Positions 12,785-24,174 of a stretch of DNA of 64,000 nucleotides are shown piece by piece. The DNA lies in the NCBI GenBank assembly GCA_026225945.1, contig JAMJFZ010000107.1, positions 50,197,001 to 50,261,000 on the forward strand, read 5' to 3'. Positions within the stretch are counted from its first letter, which is position 1. Each line of letters begins with the position of its first letter. A program made the position numbers and the translations under genes. The stretch comes from Cricetomys ansorgei. Taxonomy: Eukaryota > Chordata > Mammalia > Rodentia > Nesomyidae. The notes beneath the pieces were generated by a model that did not search any database, was not told the origin of the DNA, and worked only from the letters and a program-made list of their open reading frames with translations.

Positions 12785-13081
12785 ATTTAAGGCCCACCCC
12801 ACAGGAGGAAACCCATGTTTGGTACTGAAAACCTGGCCAAGAACCTTTGATTGGTGAGCTCATGTACACCAGAGAAGAAGATCCCACTCTTATTTTGCTA
12901 AATGGACATAGTACCAAACTGCTTTCTAAATACCTGTCCTCGTGCAGCGCTCAGTCCTCAACAAAGAACCTTCATTTTGTGGTGGATGATTGTTAATACG
13001 GAGACTCACGGCTGGTAACTGGACAGAGGATAAGTGCCTGAAATGTACTGACACATAAATGGCATGTCTATATCTTATTTT
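12785..13081 (+). mobile_element. L1 3' UTR fragment (Lx-type), sense
   Basis: Landmarks include AAGGCCCACCCCACAGGAGG, a TGGTACTGAAAACCTGGCC stretch, CTAAATGGACATAGTACCAA and TAAATGGCATGTCTATATC, in the order I recall for the rodent L1 3' UTR. It stops abruptly at 13081, where the duplicated 90-bp block begins. Assignment is from memory of the family. Confidence 0.5.
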
Positions 13082-13171
13082 GCACATATATTTCCCTACC
13101 TTCAATATGGTAAATTTTCCTTTCTAGTTGTATTAGTTAGTTTTGCTGTGTAACAATAGAACACAAAATCT
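13082..13171 (+). repeat. Exact 90-bp duplicate, copy 1 (partner 17296-17385)
   Basis: Every base of this block equals 17296-17385, which is in the same orientation 4.2 kb away. The flanks differ on both sides. The sequence resembles the antisense end of an old MaLR (MLT1-type) LTR. That resemblance continues past the end of the block at 17385 but not here, so this copy is probably the derived one. Confidence 0.97.
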
Positions 13172-13206
13172 GGGATTAAAGGCATGTGACACCACCACCC
13201 GGCCTC
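13172..13206 (-). mobile_element. B1 5'-end fragment joined to the duplicated block
   Basis: GGGATTAAAGGCATGTGACA followed by CCACCACCCGGCC is the complement of roughly the first 35 bases of B1. The 3' three-quarters of the SINE are absent, and the fragment abuts the 90-bp duplicate directly. A shared CT at the junction is compatible with microhomology. Confidence 0.75.
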
Positions 13207-13329
13207 AAGACCATTTCTTAATCTTCTTCCCAATTATATGTGGCTTTTTGATTGAATTCTGACAATAAAATATGAGCAGAAATAAAGTGTGCAATTTCTA
13301 AGACAGGACAATACTTCCTGTTACTATAG

Positions 13330-13690
13330 AGACACTTGCTATACCATATTCATTGCTGCTTTATTCATAATGGCCAGAAACTGGAAACATCTTTAGATGT
13401 TTATCAATAGATGAATGGATAAAGAAAATGTGGTATATTTACACAATGGAATATTATTAAGCTGTTAAAAAATGAAAACCTTAGGTAGATGGATGGAACT
13501 AGAAAAAAAAAAAAATCATCCTGTGTGAAGTAACCCAACCCAGAAAGACAAATATTGTACATATTCACTTACATGTGGATGTTAGCTGTTATGTTGTTGA
13601 TGCACAAGATAAAATCCATATAACCATGGTGGTTACGTATAGAGGGACTGCTGGGGATGGCAGGATAGATCTCTATCAAATGTGTAAGCA
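13330..13690 (+). mobile_element. L1 ORF2 3'-end remnant, sense
   Basis: The nucleotides correspond to the C-terminal part of L1 ORF2: CATTGCTGCTTTATTCATAA, ATGGCCAGAAACTGGAAAC, ATGAATGGATAAAGAAAATG, ACACAATGGAATATTATT and AGACAAATATTGTACATATT. Translation gives NWK..., a W(K)MELEK-like stretch and QKDKY, broken by stops and an internal A-run at 13504-13515. It is a dead, 5'-truncated LINE copy; L1 3' UTR may extend beyond 13690. Confidence 0.85.
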
Positions 13691-13971
13691 TCCCCTTCCA
13701 TCAGTTTCTTCAAAATGAGTTCAGTGAACTTGCAAGAAACTCATTAAGACAGGCACATCCAGAAGGAGAAATAAACCTGACTCTGGGGAAGTTAGGAAAT
13801 TGTCCATATAAGAAGCAGGTATTTGGGACTTCATGCATGAAATAGACTAGGTCCTTGGACCTTGGACCATTCTTCAGTTTTTTGAAATTTTACCAGTTAG
13901 TGTTAGTTACTTACAATTAATACAAAAATAGGTAAGTATTTAGAATCTTTCAAAAATTTCCTTCTCCTAGT

Positions 13972-13973
<2 letters not shown>

Positions 13974-14005
<32 letters not shown>
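13974..14005. repeat. (TG)n microsatellite
   Basis: About 16 uninterrupted TG units. Confidence 0.97.
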
Positions 14006-14006
<1 letters not shown>

Positions 14007-14054
14007 ATAAATGCATGTGGGGAACACTGGATCTCTGGTTCTATTACTGTCTAC

Positions 14055-14285
14055 TTTACTCCCTTGAAACAGGTTCTCTTATTAAATCTGGATTTAGACT
14101 GACAGCCAGCAAACTCTGGAAATCCTCCTGTCTCAGCCCCTCACGGAGATGATGTTTCAGCTGCATGTGCAGTCATTCTTAGATATTTACATGAATGCCA
14201 AGGATTCAAATTCAGGTTCCCATGATTACACAGCAAGTGTTCTTACCCACCAATCCATCACCCCAACCCCTCCCCCAATTACTTC
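14055..14285 (-). repeat. Composite SINE-like repeat, antisense
   Basis: The left part, GAAACAGGTTCTCTTATTAA to CCTCCTGTCTCAGCCCC, resembles a rodent dispersed repeat that begins GAGACAGGGTCTC. The right part, ATTCAGGTTCCCATGATTAC, ACAGCAAGTGTTCTTACCCA and CCAATCCATCACCCC, is the antisense of a tRNA-derived SINE head (A and B box half). The family name is not certain. Confidence 0.5.
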
Positions 14286-14489
14286 TAAGGCATTGTTGTT
14301 ATCCCATCTACAGAAGAGGCTCTGGCCTGTCAGTTCTAAAGTGCAATTGGCTGCATCATGTCTGGAAGACTGCATTCTACAACACTTGTCTCCATCATCT
14401 CATCCTTACAGTTTGTCACCTAAAAAAAGTGCTCTCTGAGCATTAGAAGGATGGTATAGATGCCTCCTTTGACAATAGCCATTTATTTG

Positions 14490-15095
14490 CAACACTCTGA
14501 CCAGTTATGAGTTTCTACAGTTGCTGTTGCCCACTGCAAAACAGACTTCTCTGATCAAAGCCTAGAGCAACACTCATCTATGAGCATAAAGATAAACATT
14601 TAGAAGGCCATTTGACAAGTACAACATGTTCACTTAGAAAACAACAGCAGTAGCTCTCCTAGTAGGGCCTATGTCATCCCAAGCCACTGCCTATTGACCA
14701 GATTTACAGTATCAGATATGAATTTCTTCTTGCAGAATGGCTTTAAATCCAATTAGAAAGCATTTTTAACAGCCACAACAGTTGTGCCACTATTGCACTA
14801 GTGGGCACATCTTGCCTGGCAGGCTGGAAGTACAGCATACAAGCTGCATAGCTAAGTAAGACTGCTGATGACAATTCTTCCCTAGCAGACTGCATAGAAC
14901 CTTCTGACACTATGAAAGCTAGCCAGAAGGAAGGAAGCTTCCAGCTCAGTTCCAGCCTGAATTCTCAATGTTCTGAACTAAACCATGTGCTATCATCAGC
15001 AATGAGATCTTATCTTCTAATTATATTAAGCAATGAAGAGCAGACGCAATAACTTGTGCTATTTTGGTGGCCCCAGGGGCCTTCCAAACCAACAA
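14490..15095 (-). mobile_element. L1 3' UTR (Lx-type), antisense
   Basis: Ordered landmarks of the rodent L1 3' UTR complement are visible: TTAAATCCAATTAGAAAGCA, TGTGCCACTATTGCACTAGT, GGGCACATCTTGCCTGGCAG, CATAGAACCTTCTGACAC, AGGAAGCTTCCAGCTCAGTT, ATCAGCAATGAGATCTTATC and TTTTGGTGGCCCCAGGGGCC. The fragments at 22550 and 38635 share several of these blocks. Confidence 0.75.
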
Positions 15096-15426
15096 CACAC
15101 AGAAAAGTAACCTATACAAGGGATTTTCCTTTACTAACTTATGGACTCTGAGGGCAGATTTATACTCTCAAAAAAGGATACCTTCATAACTCTTACTTTT
15201 AGTTATTTCCTCGACTACCCCATCTAATGCATATTTCAACAATTTTGCCTATGTTTCGTAAACTATTAGGCATTACAAAGATTACATTTATCATGGGAAG
15301 TTAAATCAATAGATACAAAAATGGTAGATTTCAGTGTTCAAAAATGCTATGGCTACATGTATTATGTGAAAGGTTTTCTCTGAGCTTAGTGCTTCTGTTA
15401 TGTAGTAGCCAATAATTTATCTTTCT

Positions 15427-15430
<4 letters not shown>
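15096..15430. other. Unclassified DNA
   Basis: AT-rich sequence in which nothing was recognised. Confidence 0.45.

Positions 15431-15471
<41 letters not shown>
15431..15471. repeat. (TTA)n microsatellite
   Basis: About 13 TTA units in an uninterrupted run. Confidence 0.97.
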
Positions 15472-15474
<3 letters not shown>

Positions 15475-16949
15475 AACAAAAGATTTTCTGAACAGAAATT
15501 AGAAAATAAAGTAAGGAATTCAAGTGTTACCTTTTCCGTTTTTCTTTCAATGATTTATGTCTAGTCAGGCTTGAAAACCACACTTCTAATCTCTCAGGTT
15601 TCTCATCTCTGCAGGTAGAAACATATTTGACTTTGGAAGCATTGGCCTCTAGGAAATGTGGACATGTAGCTTAAACATAACAATAATATGTGAATGGACC
15701 AGAAAGTACTCACACATTTGCTTAAACATTATTTTGAGTATATCTATGAGGGTATGTCTGGATGACATTAACTTCTAAATTAGTTCATTGGGTAAAGCAA
15801 CTGTCCTTCCCAATCTGTGTGGATATTGTCCAAACTACTGTAGATTAATTAGTGGGAGTGGCAAATAAAAATGGTTCTTCTTTCTTACTGACTGCCTTCA
15901 AACTGAAGTATTAGTCCTTTCCTCTTTTCTGACTAAGTACCAAGCTAAAATGGGTATGATTGGCCTCCTGGTTCTACAATAAGCTCACCCCAGATGTAGG
16001 CACTTTCCAACTCCATAATTGAATAAGCAACTCCCTCCTGACCTCCTTCCCTCCTCCTCTCCATCTTTCTGTCATACAAACACACACACACATGTGCAAA
16101 TATTTTGTAACTATATATTAATGTATTTATTATATAAAATAAATTTAAAGGTAGAAGATCACTTTCTACATTCCCCTGGGTTCCATGTCTCTGACTAAAC
16201 CTGACTGAAATAATGGCTCAAACAATAACTAGTTATCTTCAATCATAAAACTAAAAAGATACAAAAAAATGTCTGCTAATATTTCATGATATAAAGGAGT
16301 AGCACTACAATTTAATTTAACTAATGGAGTCCACAGAAATAAATTGTTCATAGTTCAGATTAGTTTTGTAATGTCTAAATCTATCTTACAAATAACTCCT
16401 TCAAATAGATTTTATGAAACTACCCCCCCAAACAAAAATAAGTGAAGGTTATTTATATATGAAGTTACATGTATGGGTATAGAACACAGTCTTTTCCATA
16501 GCCCTTTTATATTGGCAGAAGAACTGAAAATAACAATCATGCAATGTAAGAATGTTAAAAAAGCTTATAATACTGAGAGTTCCTCCAGGACTTCATCCCT
16601 CTGGCTTTCCTTGTGCTTTCCTCAACCAATGTATCTATGATACAAAAACATATTAAGACTCAGAACCCTTTACATGCAAAATATAAAGCATTTTTAGAAA
16701 ATATGACCCTGAGGTTTTGTGTGGGGCTGTTTCCTTCTGTGATTCCTAAGCCTTATATGTACTGGGAATAGTACAAAAGGTATGTTAAAAGACTCTCCCC
16801 AAATGCAATACACTGATACTTGTCCTGGGAAGATTTTTGCTGCTACTTCCTGGAGAAGAAAAGCCACGAGACTTCAAATTGTAATGTTGATGATAACTAA
16901 TTGCATATTAAACATTTACTAGATATACTATTTTTCTGATATCTTTCCC
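15472..16949. other. Unclassified AT-rich DNA
   Basis: No gene or repeat family was recognised. A short (CA) tract lies near 16079-16092. Confidence 0.45.
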
Positions 16950-16957
16950 CTAAAGAT

Positions 16958-17182
16958 CAGAGGTTCTCAACCTGTGGTCCATGACCCTTTGTGGGTCAAA
17001 TGACCCTTTCACAGGGGTAACCTCAGACCATCTACATATCAGATATTTATATTACAATTCATAACAGTATCAAAAGTACAGTTATAAAGTAGCAATGAAA
17101 ATAATTGTATGGCTAGGGACAAGCAAAACATTGTATTAAATGTATTAAAGGGTCGCAGCGTTAGGAAGGTTGAGAACCACTG
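16958..17182 (+). mobile_element. URR1-type hAT DNA transposon (non-autonomous)
   Basis: The 225-bp element has hAT-Charlie-like terminal inverted repeats: CAGAGGTTCTCAACC on the left and GGTTGAGAACCACTG on the right. Internal blocks include TGACCCTTTCACAGGGGT and ATTCATAACAGTATC. It is flanked by an 8-bp duplication with one mismatch (CTAAAGAT 16950-16957, CTAGAGAT 17183-17190), the length expected for hAT. There is no transposase; it would have been mobilised in trans. Confidence 0.9.
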
Positions 17183-17295
17183 CTAGAGATTCTGATCCAG
17201 TGTGTCTGCTCTGTGGATTAAACATCTGCATTCTAATGAGTAGGCTAAAATGATTTGAATATAAGAGATGGAAGCCTTATGTTTTGAGAAACTAA

Positions 17296-17385
17296 GCACA
17301 TATATTTCCCTACCTTCAATATGGTAAATTTTCCTTTCTAGTTGTATTAGTTAGTTTTGCTGTGTAACAATAGAACACAAAATCT
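17296..17385 (+). repeat. Exact 90-bp duplicate, copy 2 (probable source)
   Basis: Identical to 13082-13171. The block ends in AACACAAAATCT and the sequence runs on as CAGCCTCATATAAAAG, which keeps the spacing of an old antisense MLT1-type LTR end. This continuity is why I take this copy as the original. Confidence 0.97.
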
Positions 17386-17541
17386 CAGCCTCATATAAAA
17401 GTAAGTATCTGATTAGCATAAATAAGGAATCTGCTAAGCAGTCATGTATATAAAGCCCAGACTTGTTTGTGTATCGAAGATTTATTTGCCTATCTTCCTT
17501 TTTTTGTTTGTTTGTTTTTTGTTTTTAGTTTAGGGTTTTTT

Positions 17542-17699
17542 TGATTTTTTTTTTTTTTTTTGAGACAGGGTTTCTCTGTTGTTACTCTGGCTGTCCTGGA
17601 ACTCACTCTGCAGACTAGGCTGGACTTGAACTCACAGAGATCTGCCTGCTTCTGCCTCCCAAGTGTTGGGATTAAAAGCATGCGCCACCACTGCCTGGC
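17542..17699 (-). mobile_element. B1 SINE, antisense
   Basis: A T-rich leader (the complement of the A tail, about 17542-17560) precedes TGAGACAGGGTTTCTCTG, a full B1 body and the CACCACTGCCTGGC end. Further T/G-rich sequence (17498-17541) lies upstream. The ORFs in this interval are translations of the SINE. Confidence 0.95.
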
Positions 17700-19689
17700 T
17701 GCTGATCTTATAAGGCTAGCCTCAGATGTAGTACTTCTTATCCTCCAAGAAATCTGTTTCCATAGTGACAGTGGAGATGTAGAAAAAACAGTGGAAATAC
17801 ATAGGTCATCAGAGGCCTAGGCTCAAAATAGGTCTGCTGAATATTCTGCCTAACCTCACTGGACAAAGAAAACCACATAGCTGAAGTCAGAATTAAAGAC
17901 TAAAAACACTTGTTGACCCTTCAATGGAAAAGACTGCAAAGTAATCTACTAAAACAGTATAGTTTCAGATTAATAATTGAGGACAATGTTGCTATCAACC
18001 CTTCATAACAACTGAAAAGGCAAGCCTTCTGGACAGAAAGAGAAGTATGTCAAGAATTTTATTTGGAGAACACAAGCTTGTGACTATGTTGAATCATGGC
18101 AGCATAATTATGACAGCATAATCTATCCCTGTCTAAATGTCTATAGAAGTCTAGATGCCTATAGCAAGCCTATGTGTGTGCCTATCATGTATAGAGAGTC
18201 ACATATAAATATCTGTAGAAGCTGACTTGAAAAATATACGCAATCTTGGGATATATTAATTTTATGTGATACTATCTATGAGATATATTCAGATTAATAA
18301 AACTATACGAGAAATTAAAGCAAATAAATACATACAGCTTTATGTGGTTTTAGGAGTCTAAATGATAAGTATAAAATATTTTGTAATATCTTTCATTTGA
18401 AAATGACTGCATCATATGTCAGAAATGTAAAGATTATACATTTTAAATTCATAGTACTATGAAATGGTACATTTCCAATTTAAAACTATGAGAGCTATAA
18501 GGAACTATATTTCTTCATGAGAGAGAACATATATTTGAAATGTTCACAATATTAATTTTTAAGTTTTCCTTGAATAATTCTCATGTTCCATATTGCTAGA
18601 AACTCTAGCTCATTATTATTAAAATAATTTTATGTAAAGAGTTCATCCATAACAATTGTTCTACTATATATTTGTGGGCAAAGTAATAAAACTGGCTTTT
18701 TTTAAACATGTGAAATTGTTACATTCAGACTTTCTCTGTTTTGATTAATGGGACTTTCCCTTATAAAAATAAATAAACTTATTTCTACATATGACTCTGA
18801 AATTTGAAGCATCTGTGTATATAACACACAAGTATTTAATAAAATTACTTTTGACATTTATATAAATTAGTTGAAGCTTTACTGTTCTCAATGTAAATAA
18901 AGACTGAAGAGATAAGCGATCAGTCTTATGTCTGCCCTTGTCACAGGGAGAACATGAAGAGACTTACTGTCATAAATAAACAGCTCTCTTTCATAAACTC
19001 ACATGGTATCAGACATTTATAAAAATAGAAATTGCTGTTGATAAACACTCTTGACTCAGGAATGCCACAGACATCATGCTTAGGAATTCTTCCTCCAAAG
19101 CCATTACTAAATTCCAGTATTCAACAGTGTTTTGGGGGAAGAGCTTGAAAAGTTCTGATGGGTTAGGGTTCTGGAACTAAAGATACTGGCGTTAGGAACA
19201 TGTTCTTTGCTGATAAAAAGAACATGTCTTGATCACACTGTTGTTTTATGATCCTACAACTAAGATATCTTGAACCTGGCCAGAGATTCCATTGTCATTA
19301 AAAATGCTGAAGACCTAGCAGATCTCAATAAAAATGTGAGTTGTATATGATATCCTCAGTCACTCTGAAACAGTCAACATTATGAGAAAGCCTTTGCTCA
19401 CAGTCAATGGTAACATAACCAAGGCAGACCTTTAATCGAAAATCATCAAGCCCGAACCTCTTGTCAAATCATCATCTTATTTAAGGTCTGATAATTGTTG
19501 AAAAGCTTAAACGTTTCGTAGAGAGTTTAGTGTTTTTTAAATGTAATACATTCTGGAGTATGTGTCCTTGAATCTTCTCATAGAATAATATGGTATAGGA
19601 CAGGCTCCAGGTTGGAAGGAAGGAACTTGCAAAGGCCCATATATTAATGGCTTAAACTCCAGGTCGATACTCCTAATAGGTGATAGAAA
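17700..19689. other. Unclassified AT-rich DNA
   Basis: About 2 kb of very AT-rich sequence, especially 18230-18900. No gene or repeat family was recognised. Confidence 0.45.
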
Positions 19690-19931
19690 CATTAAGAGCT
19701 GGGAGCTAGTGGAAGGTCTTCTGATCATTGTGTGTGTGTCCTTGGAGGGGGGATGGGAAATTGAGTTCCATAGATCATTATTTTGTTTTACTATACCACA
19801 TGCCCATACCCTGATGTGTGACCTCGGACCCAAAGCAACAGGTCTTAGACTGGAACTTCCAAAAGTGTCAGCTCTTTGTAAGCTGATTTATCTCAGACAT
19901 TTTTATATAGTACCAGAAAGCTAACAAATAC
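19690..19931 (+). mobile_element. ERVL-MaLR-like LTR, 3' part
   Basis: The series TGTGACCTCGGACCCAAAGC, AACAGGTCTTAGACTGGAAC, TTTGTAAGCTGATTTATCTC and ATATAGTACCAGAAAGCTAA mirrors the end of an MST/MLT-type MaLR LTR. The boundaries and exact subfamily are uncertain. Confidence 0.5.
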
Positions 19932-20421
19932 AAGTACTAATACAGGGATATTAAAAAATAAAATACTAGAGGTAAACTTTACCTACAACCAACACTACAA
20001 CAAACTGGATTCTCTCTGCTCACATAGCAAAGGAAAAAATTCATACTTATGTGCCATCAAGGTCAACATCTGGAGGTGGTAAGAGTGCTTGCTTCCACGA
20101 TTACTATATTAAGTTGTGAACAGTAAATTCCACAAACACTGGGAATTTCTTGTTTGTTTCTATGGAAACAAAATTCCCAATCCTCCTTAGCACACAGTTT
20201 GTGTATAACAAGAAAACTCAGTGCAGATATGTAAAATGTTAGTTATTATTAAAGATTCCCCATAAAATTGTTGGTTCAATGACAGAGGAGATGTTTTCAC
20301 ATAGATATGTTGTGATTACATCATCATTGGATGGAAGCAAAAATCTAAACCTAAGCTTCCACTGTAGGATCTTTTCAGCGATCAGACTTAAATTTTATTG
20401 GAACAAGCAGGATATAATTTA

Positions 20422-20823
20422 TCTCCTTTAGAGTTACTATTGCTGTGATGAAGCACCATGACCAAAGCGACTTGGGGAGAAAGGGGTTATTTGACTTACG
20501 TTTCCACATCACTGTTCTTCATCGAAGGAAGTCAGGACACCTGAAGAGGACAGAAACCTGGAGGCAGGAGCTGATGCAGAGGCCATGGAGGGGTGTTGCT
20601 TACTGGCTTGCTCCTCATGGCTTGTTCAGCCTGCTTTCTTATAAAACCCACAACTACCAGCAGAGGGATGGCACTGCCCACAATGGGTTGGGTGCTCCCC
20701 TATCAATCACTAATTAAGAAAATGGCTTACAGCTGGATCTAACAGAGGCATTTTCTCCATTGAGGTTCCATCCTCTCAGATAACTCCAGCTTGTGTCAAG
20801 TTGGCATTTAACTAGCCAGAACA
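20422..20823 (-). mobile_element. MT-type ERVL-MaLR solo LTR, antisense
   Basis: This is the same LTR family as the pair at 49063-51023. Shared blocks include ACTATTGCTGTGATGAAGCA, CTGGAGGCAGGAGCTGATGC, CTTACTGGCTTGCTCCTCAT, AATCACTAATTAAGAAAATG and AACTAGCCAGAACA. Read on the minus strand it begins TGTTCTGGCTAG. No internal region is attached, so it is a solo LTR. No clean target duplication was found. Confidence 0.85.
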
Positions 20824-22549
20824 TAGTTACTCCTCATCCACCTCTGCCCAAGGAAAAAATCTTAACAAATGGAAATGAAGAGCTGGAATGGTTACATAAT
20901 TAGCAGCTAGGAAACAAATCAAAGCCATCTAAGCTATTTAACTGAAATTATTCCTGAAGGTCACTCACACACCCATGTGAGAATGATACTTGTATAAACA
21001 TACCCTATGCTTCATACTTCTTTTAAGCAATGTAACATGTGTAACAGTGTCTAAGCCTGTCCAGACAAAGTTCTTACGAGAATGGAGGAGGTTATGACAG
21101 AAGTCAATGTTCACAGAAATCCCCTCACATTTCTGTAGGATGCCTCAGAGAGCAAATCAGAGCTTCAACAAGTAGCATCAGTGGCCACTTCAAGATGAAA
21201 GCCCTATGAAGTGCTCCCTGGCCTCTACTCAGCAGCCTAAGGGTAAAAGATCCCACTTCTCCTTTTCACCCATGCCTGAGAGCTTTTACATTTCCACAGA
21301 GTTAAGACTGGTTTGGACCAGTGGAGGTTTGGTAGCCAGATGTGGGATCCTCCCCACACCACATCCATCTTCCCCATCTCATACAGCCTAGGCTTTCCTA
21401 TCTCCTTTCCCTTCTCACAGTAAACCAAGACTCGACAAGAAAAATTCTCGTGGACGGAGTATAAAAGGGACTATGTCAACAGATTATACATACTTCTATG
21501 AAAAATCCTAAAGAATAAATAATGAAGAAAGGAAGGGATAGGGAAAGAAGCAAGAGCTCATTTGAAAGAGTTTTTGCTCTCTCTGTTCTCCACTTGCCAC
21601 AGATAGCTCAAGCTAAATACATCAGTTACTAAGGCAATAACAAGTTAGTAACTTTAATTATAATTTTAAAAGTCAAACCTAAACGAATTGTGATTCTTAA
21701 ATTACTTCTCTTACATAACTATAACCTGGTTTTAAACAGAGGAAGATCGGAATTGTTTTCATGTGACAGCAACAGTGATCCATTTCTATCCTTTCTTTTT
21801 TTGTATTTTTCTTTTTCTTCAAGGAACAAAAATGTGTTCTAATTTAGACAGGGAATTCGATCTGTGGAGGAAATAAATACACTAGGATGCCGAAGGAGAA
21901 ATGAGCCTGGCCTTTGGATTAGCAAAATCTAGAAAATCTGTAGTGTGGGAAAACTAACAAGCAAAGAAAACACATGCTCCAAATAGTTTGTAAGTTTAAG
22001 AGCCAATTGTTGACTGTGAAGGAACTTAGTCCTGGCAAATTTCCAAGCCTTCCTGTTTTCCATTTCTGCAGACAAAAAAAAAAGGGGGGTGGGGGGAGAC
22101 TTTAAAACTCCTTTTAAAGCATTCTTTTGCATAGTTCGAATACACATGTGTCTACTGGTCCATATGTTCTTTGGAGTATTTGCCTATGTGTCCATGTTCT
22201 TGAATCTATGTTACACTGCATGTGGAAACACGATTATATTTTCATTGTCATGGGAATTGCTTGTGGCTTTTCACAGATCTAATACGTCATTTCAGAGGCG
22301 CCCTCATAGACAGTTCTTCTTAGACACAGGAAATTGTCTTTGTCTCAGAGAGAGACAAAGAGTATAAGTCTAACCTGCTTCTCCTTGAGGTGGACCTTCT
22401 GTGCTCCTGAAATCCATTCTCTGGTCTTCTGATCGCTGAAGGATCCCTTTCTTCGGAACTCATTTTAGTTTGAGTAGAGAAGACCAGAAGGATCAAGGGA
22501 GGCAGAAGAGAAGACTAAGGTCAAGTATCACCCTTCCCTTCCAAGGAGG
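20824..22549. other. Unclassified DNA
   Basis: No gene was recognised. Minor features are an A10/G6 run at 22075-22086, a GGTGGGGGGAG stretch beside it, and T/C-rich sequence at 21785-21825. Part of 22400-22549 may belong to the antisense L1 that follows. Confidence 0.4.
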
Positions 22550-23480
22550 AAAACCTTAGGCCAACTGGTGTGTTTTTCTCTGGACCTTATGTGCAGCAGT
22601 TGTAGTGTAGATGTATACGTTGGGACTGAACTCCAAAACTCTGCATTTTGATGGGTTGTGATTTTGTGTGATGGTCTCCATTTGTTGTCAAAGAAGTTTC
22701 CTGGATGAAGGATGAGAGCTACACTTATCTGTGGAATAAAAATAGATAATTAGAATGTGGTTGGGAATACTAACTCAGGAGTATGGCAGTAGTAGGTTCT
22801 CCTCTAGGGTCCATGGCCTCACTTGTCACAGGTAGTTGACTTGGTTTAGAATACTAAGCATGAATTCCTTCCTGTTGAGCCGTGAATTAGGTGGCTGCTG
22901 GTCACCACTGAGATACAAGTGTCACTATTGCACCCTTATATATACATTGCCAGGTTGGTCGTTGTGATTCAAAGGCTTTACAGCTGGATAGGAATTTTAA
23001 TTGCTTTTCCTCCTTGGCAGCATACATAACACCTTCAGATGCTGAGCGATAGTCCTCAGAAAGGAGACTTCCACATAAGTTCCAGTTCAATCTCTCCAAG
23101 TCCTGTATCTAAACTTGTACAGTGTCTTCAGCAATAGGGTTTGCCTTCAAGTCTGGGGGATAATCAAAAGCAATGGGATTAGCATATTGTTCTGTAGAAT
23201 TTCTTGAACTCTCCTGACCAACAACTCAAAGATGGCATGGCAATAGGGTTTTGTTAGATAATCCTTATGGTTTGGGGAAGAGCGTTGCCACCCCAAGTGG
23301 CACAGCTTTATTTAAAATATTTATAAATAACTACACATATGCTTACATCTATATTATCTGTATTTTAATAAAACATAAAATAATGTTTTCCTGTGGCCTT
23401 TTAAATCATTCTTAAGTTCTTTATCCCTCTTCCTTCATCTTCCTCAGTTTTGCTTTTCCTCAACTTCCCCAGATAAACAT
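22550..23480 (-). mobile_element. L1 3' UTR (Lx-type), antisense, about 0.9 kb
   Basis: Recognisable blocks include GGGACTGAACTCCAAAACTC, TGCATTTTGATGGGTTGTG, AAGAAGTTTCCTGGATGAAG, GTAGTAGGTTCTCCTCTAGG, AAGTGTCACTATTGCACCC, TTGCCAGGTTGGTCGTTGTG and TCTTCAGCAATAGGGTTTGC. From about 22965 it aligns by eye with 38635-39060. L1 transcription would run right to left. Confidence 0.8.
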
Positions 23481-24174
23481 TCCAATTTTTCCAACTTCTT
23501 CCTTCTTAACACTAGTGTTAAAGAGAATCATTTTAATGACATCTTCTTTTGACCTTCAAGTCCATTTCTTCAACTAATACAAGTCCCTCGGTATCTGTAA
23601 AGAATTGCTTCTGGAACTCCTGGATTATGGCTAAGGCCCCAGATGTTCAAGTTTCATATAGAAATAACAGTACTTTCAAGTAGAATAATATAAATACAAC
23701 CCCCGGAGAATGTCAAATCATCTCTAAGTTACTTATAATTCTTCCTAAAATACAAGTGTTATAAGAATAATAGTTCTATTATATCATTGGTTAAAGAATT
23801 ATGAGAAGTGGAATGCCTGTACATGTTCAGGACAGAGCAATGTTTTTCTTGAGATATTTTTGAACTGAGGTGTGTTGAATCCAATGGTGTAGCTTTCACT
23901 CCTTCCTGTTTGCCTAGGGTATATTTACTCTTTTAATGTTTCATTCTTGAGTTTTAAGTGTGTCGTGAACTTATCAATAGGTCTTTTATATTCACCATAT
24001 TAGCTTTGGTGGAGATTGTAGATATCTTTCAGATGTACTTCTGCTGTCATGACTTCCAACCTAGATATTTCTGTGCTCTTCTCCATGGTGACATGTGTAT
24101 AATTGATTGGATTTCTTACTCCACTGTCTATTTGATTACAGATCTTACACCATATTTCCATATTTAACCCACCT
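23481..24174. other. Unclassified DNA
   Basis: AT-rich sequence. No gene or repeat was recognised. Confidence 0.45.
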
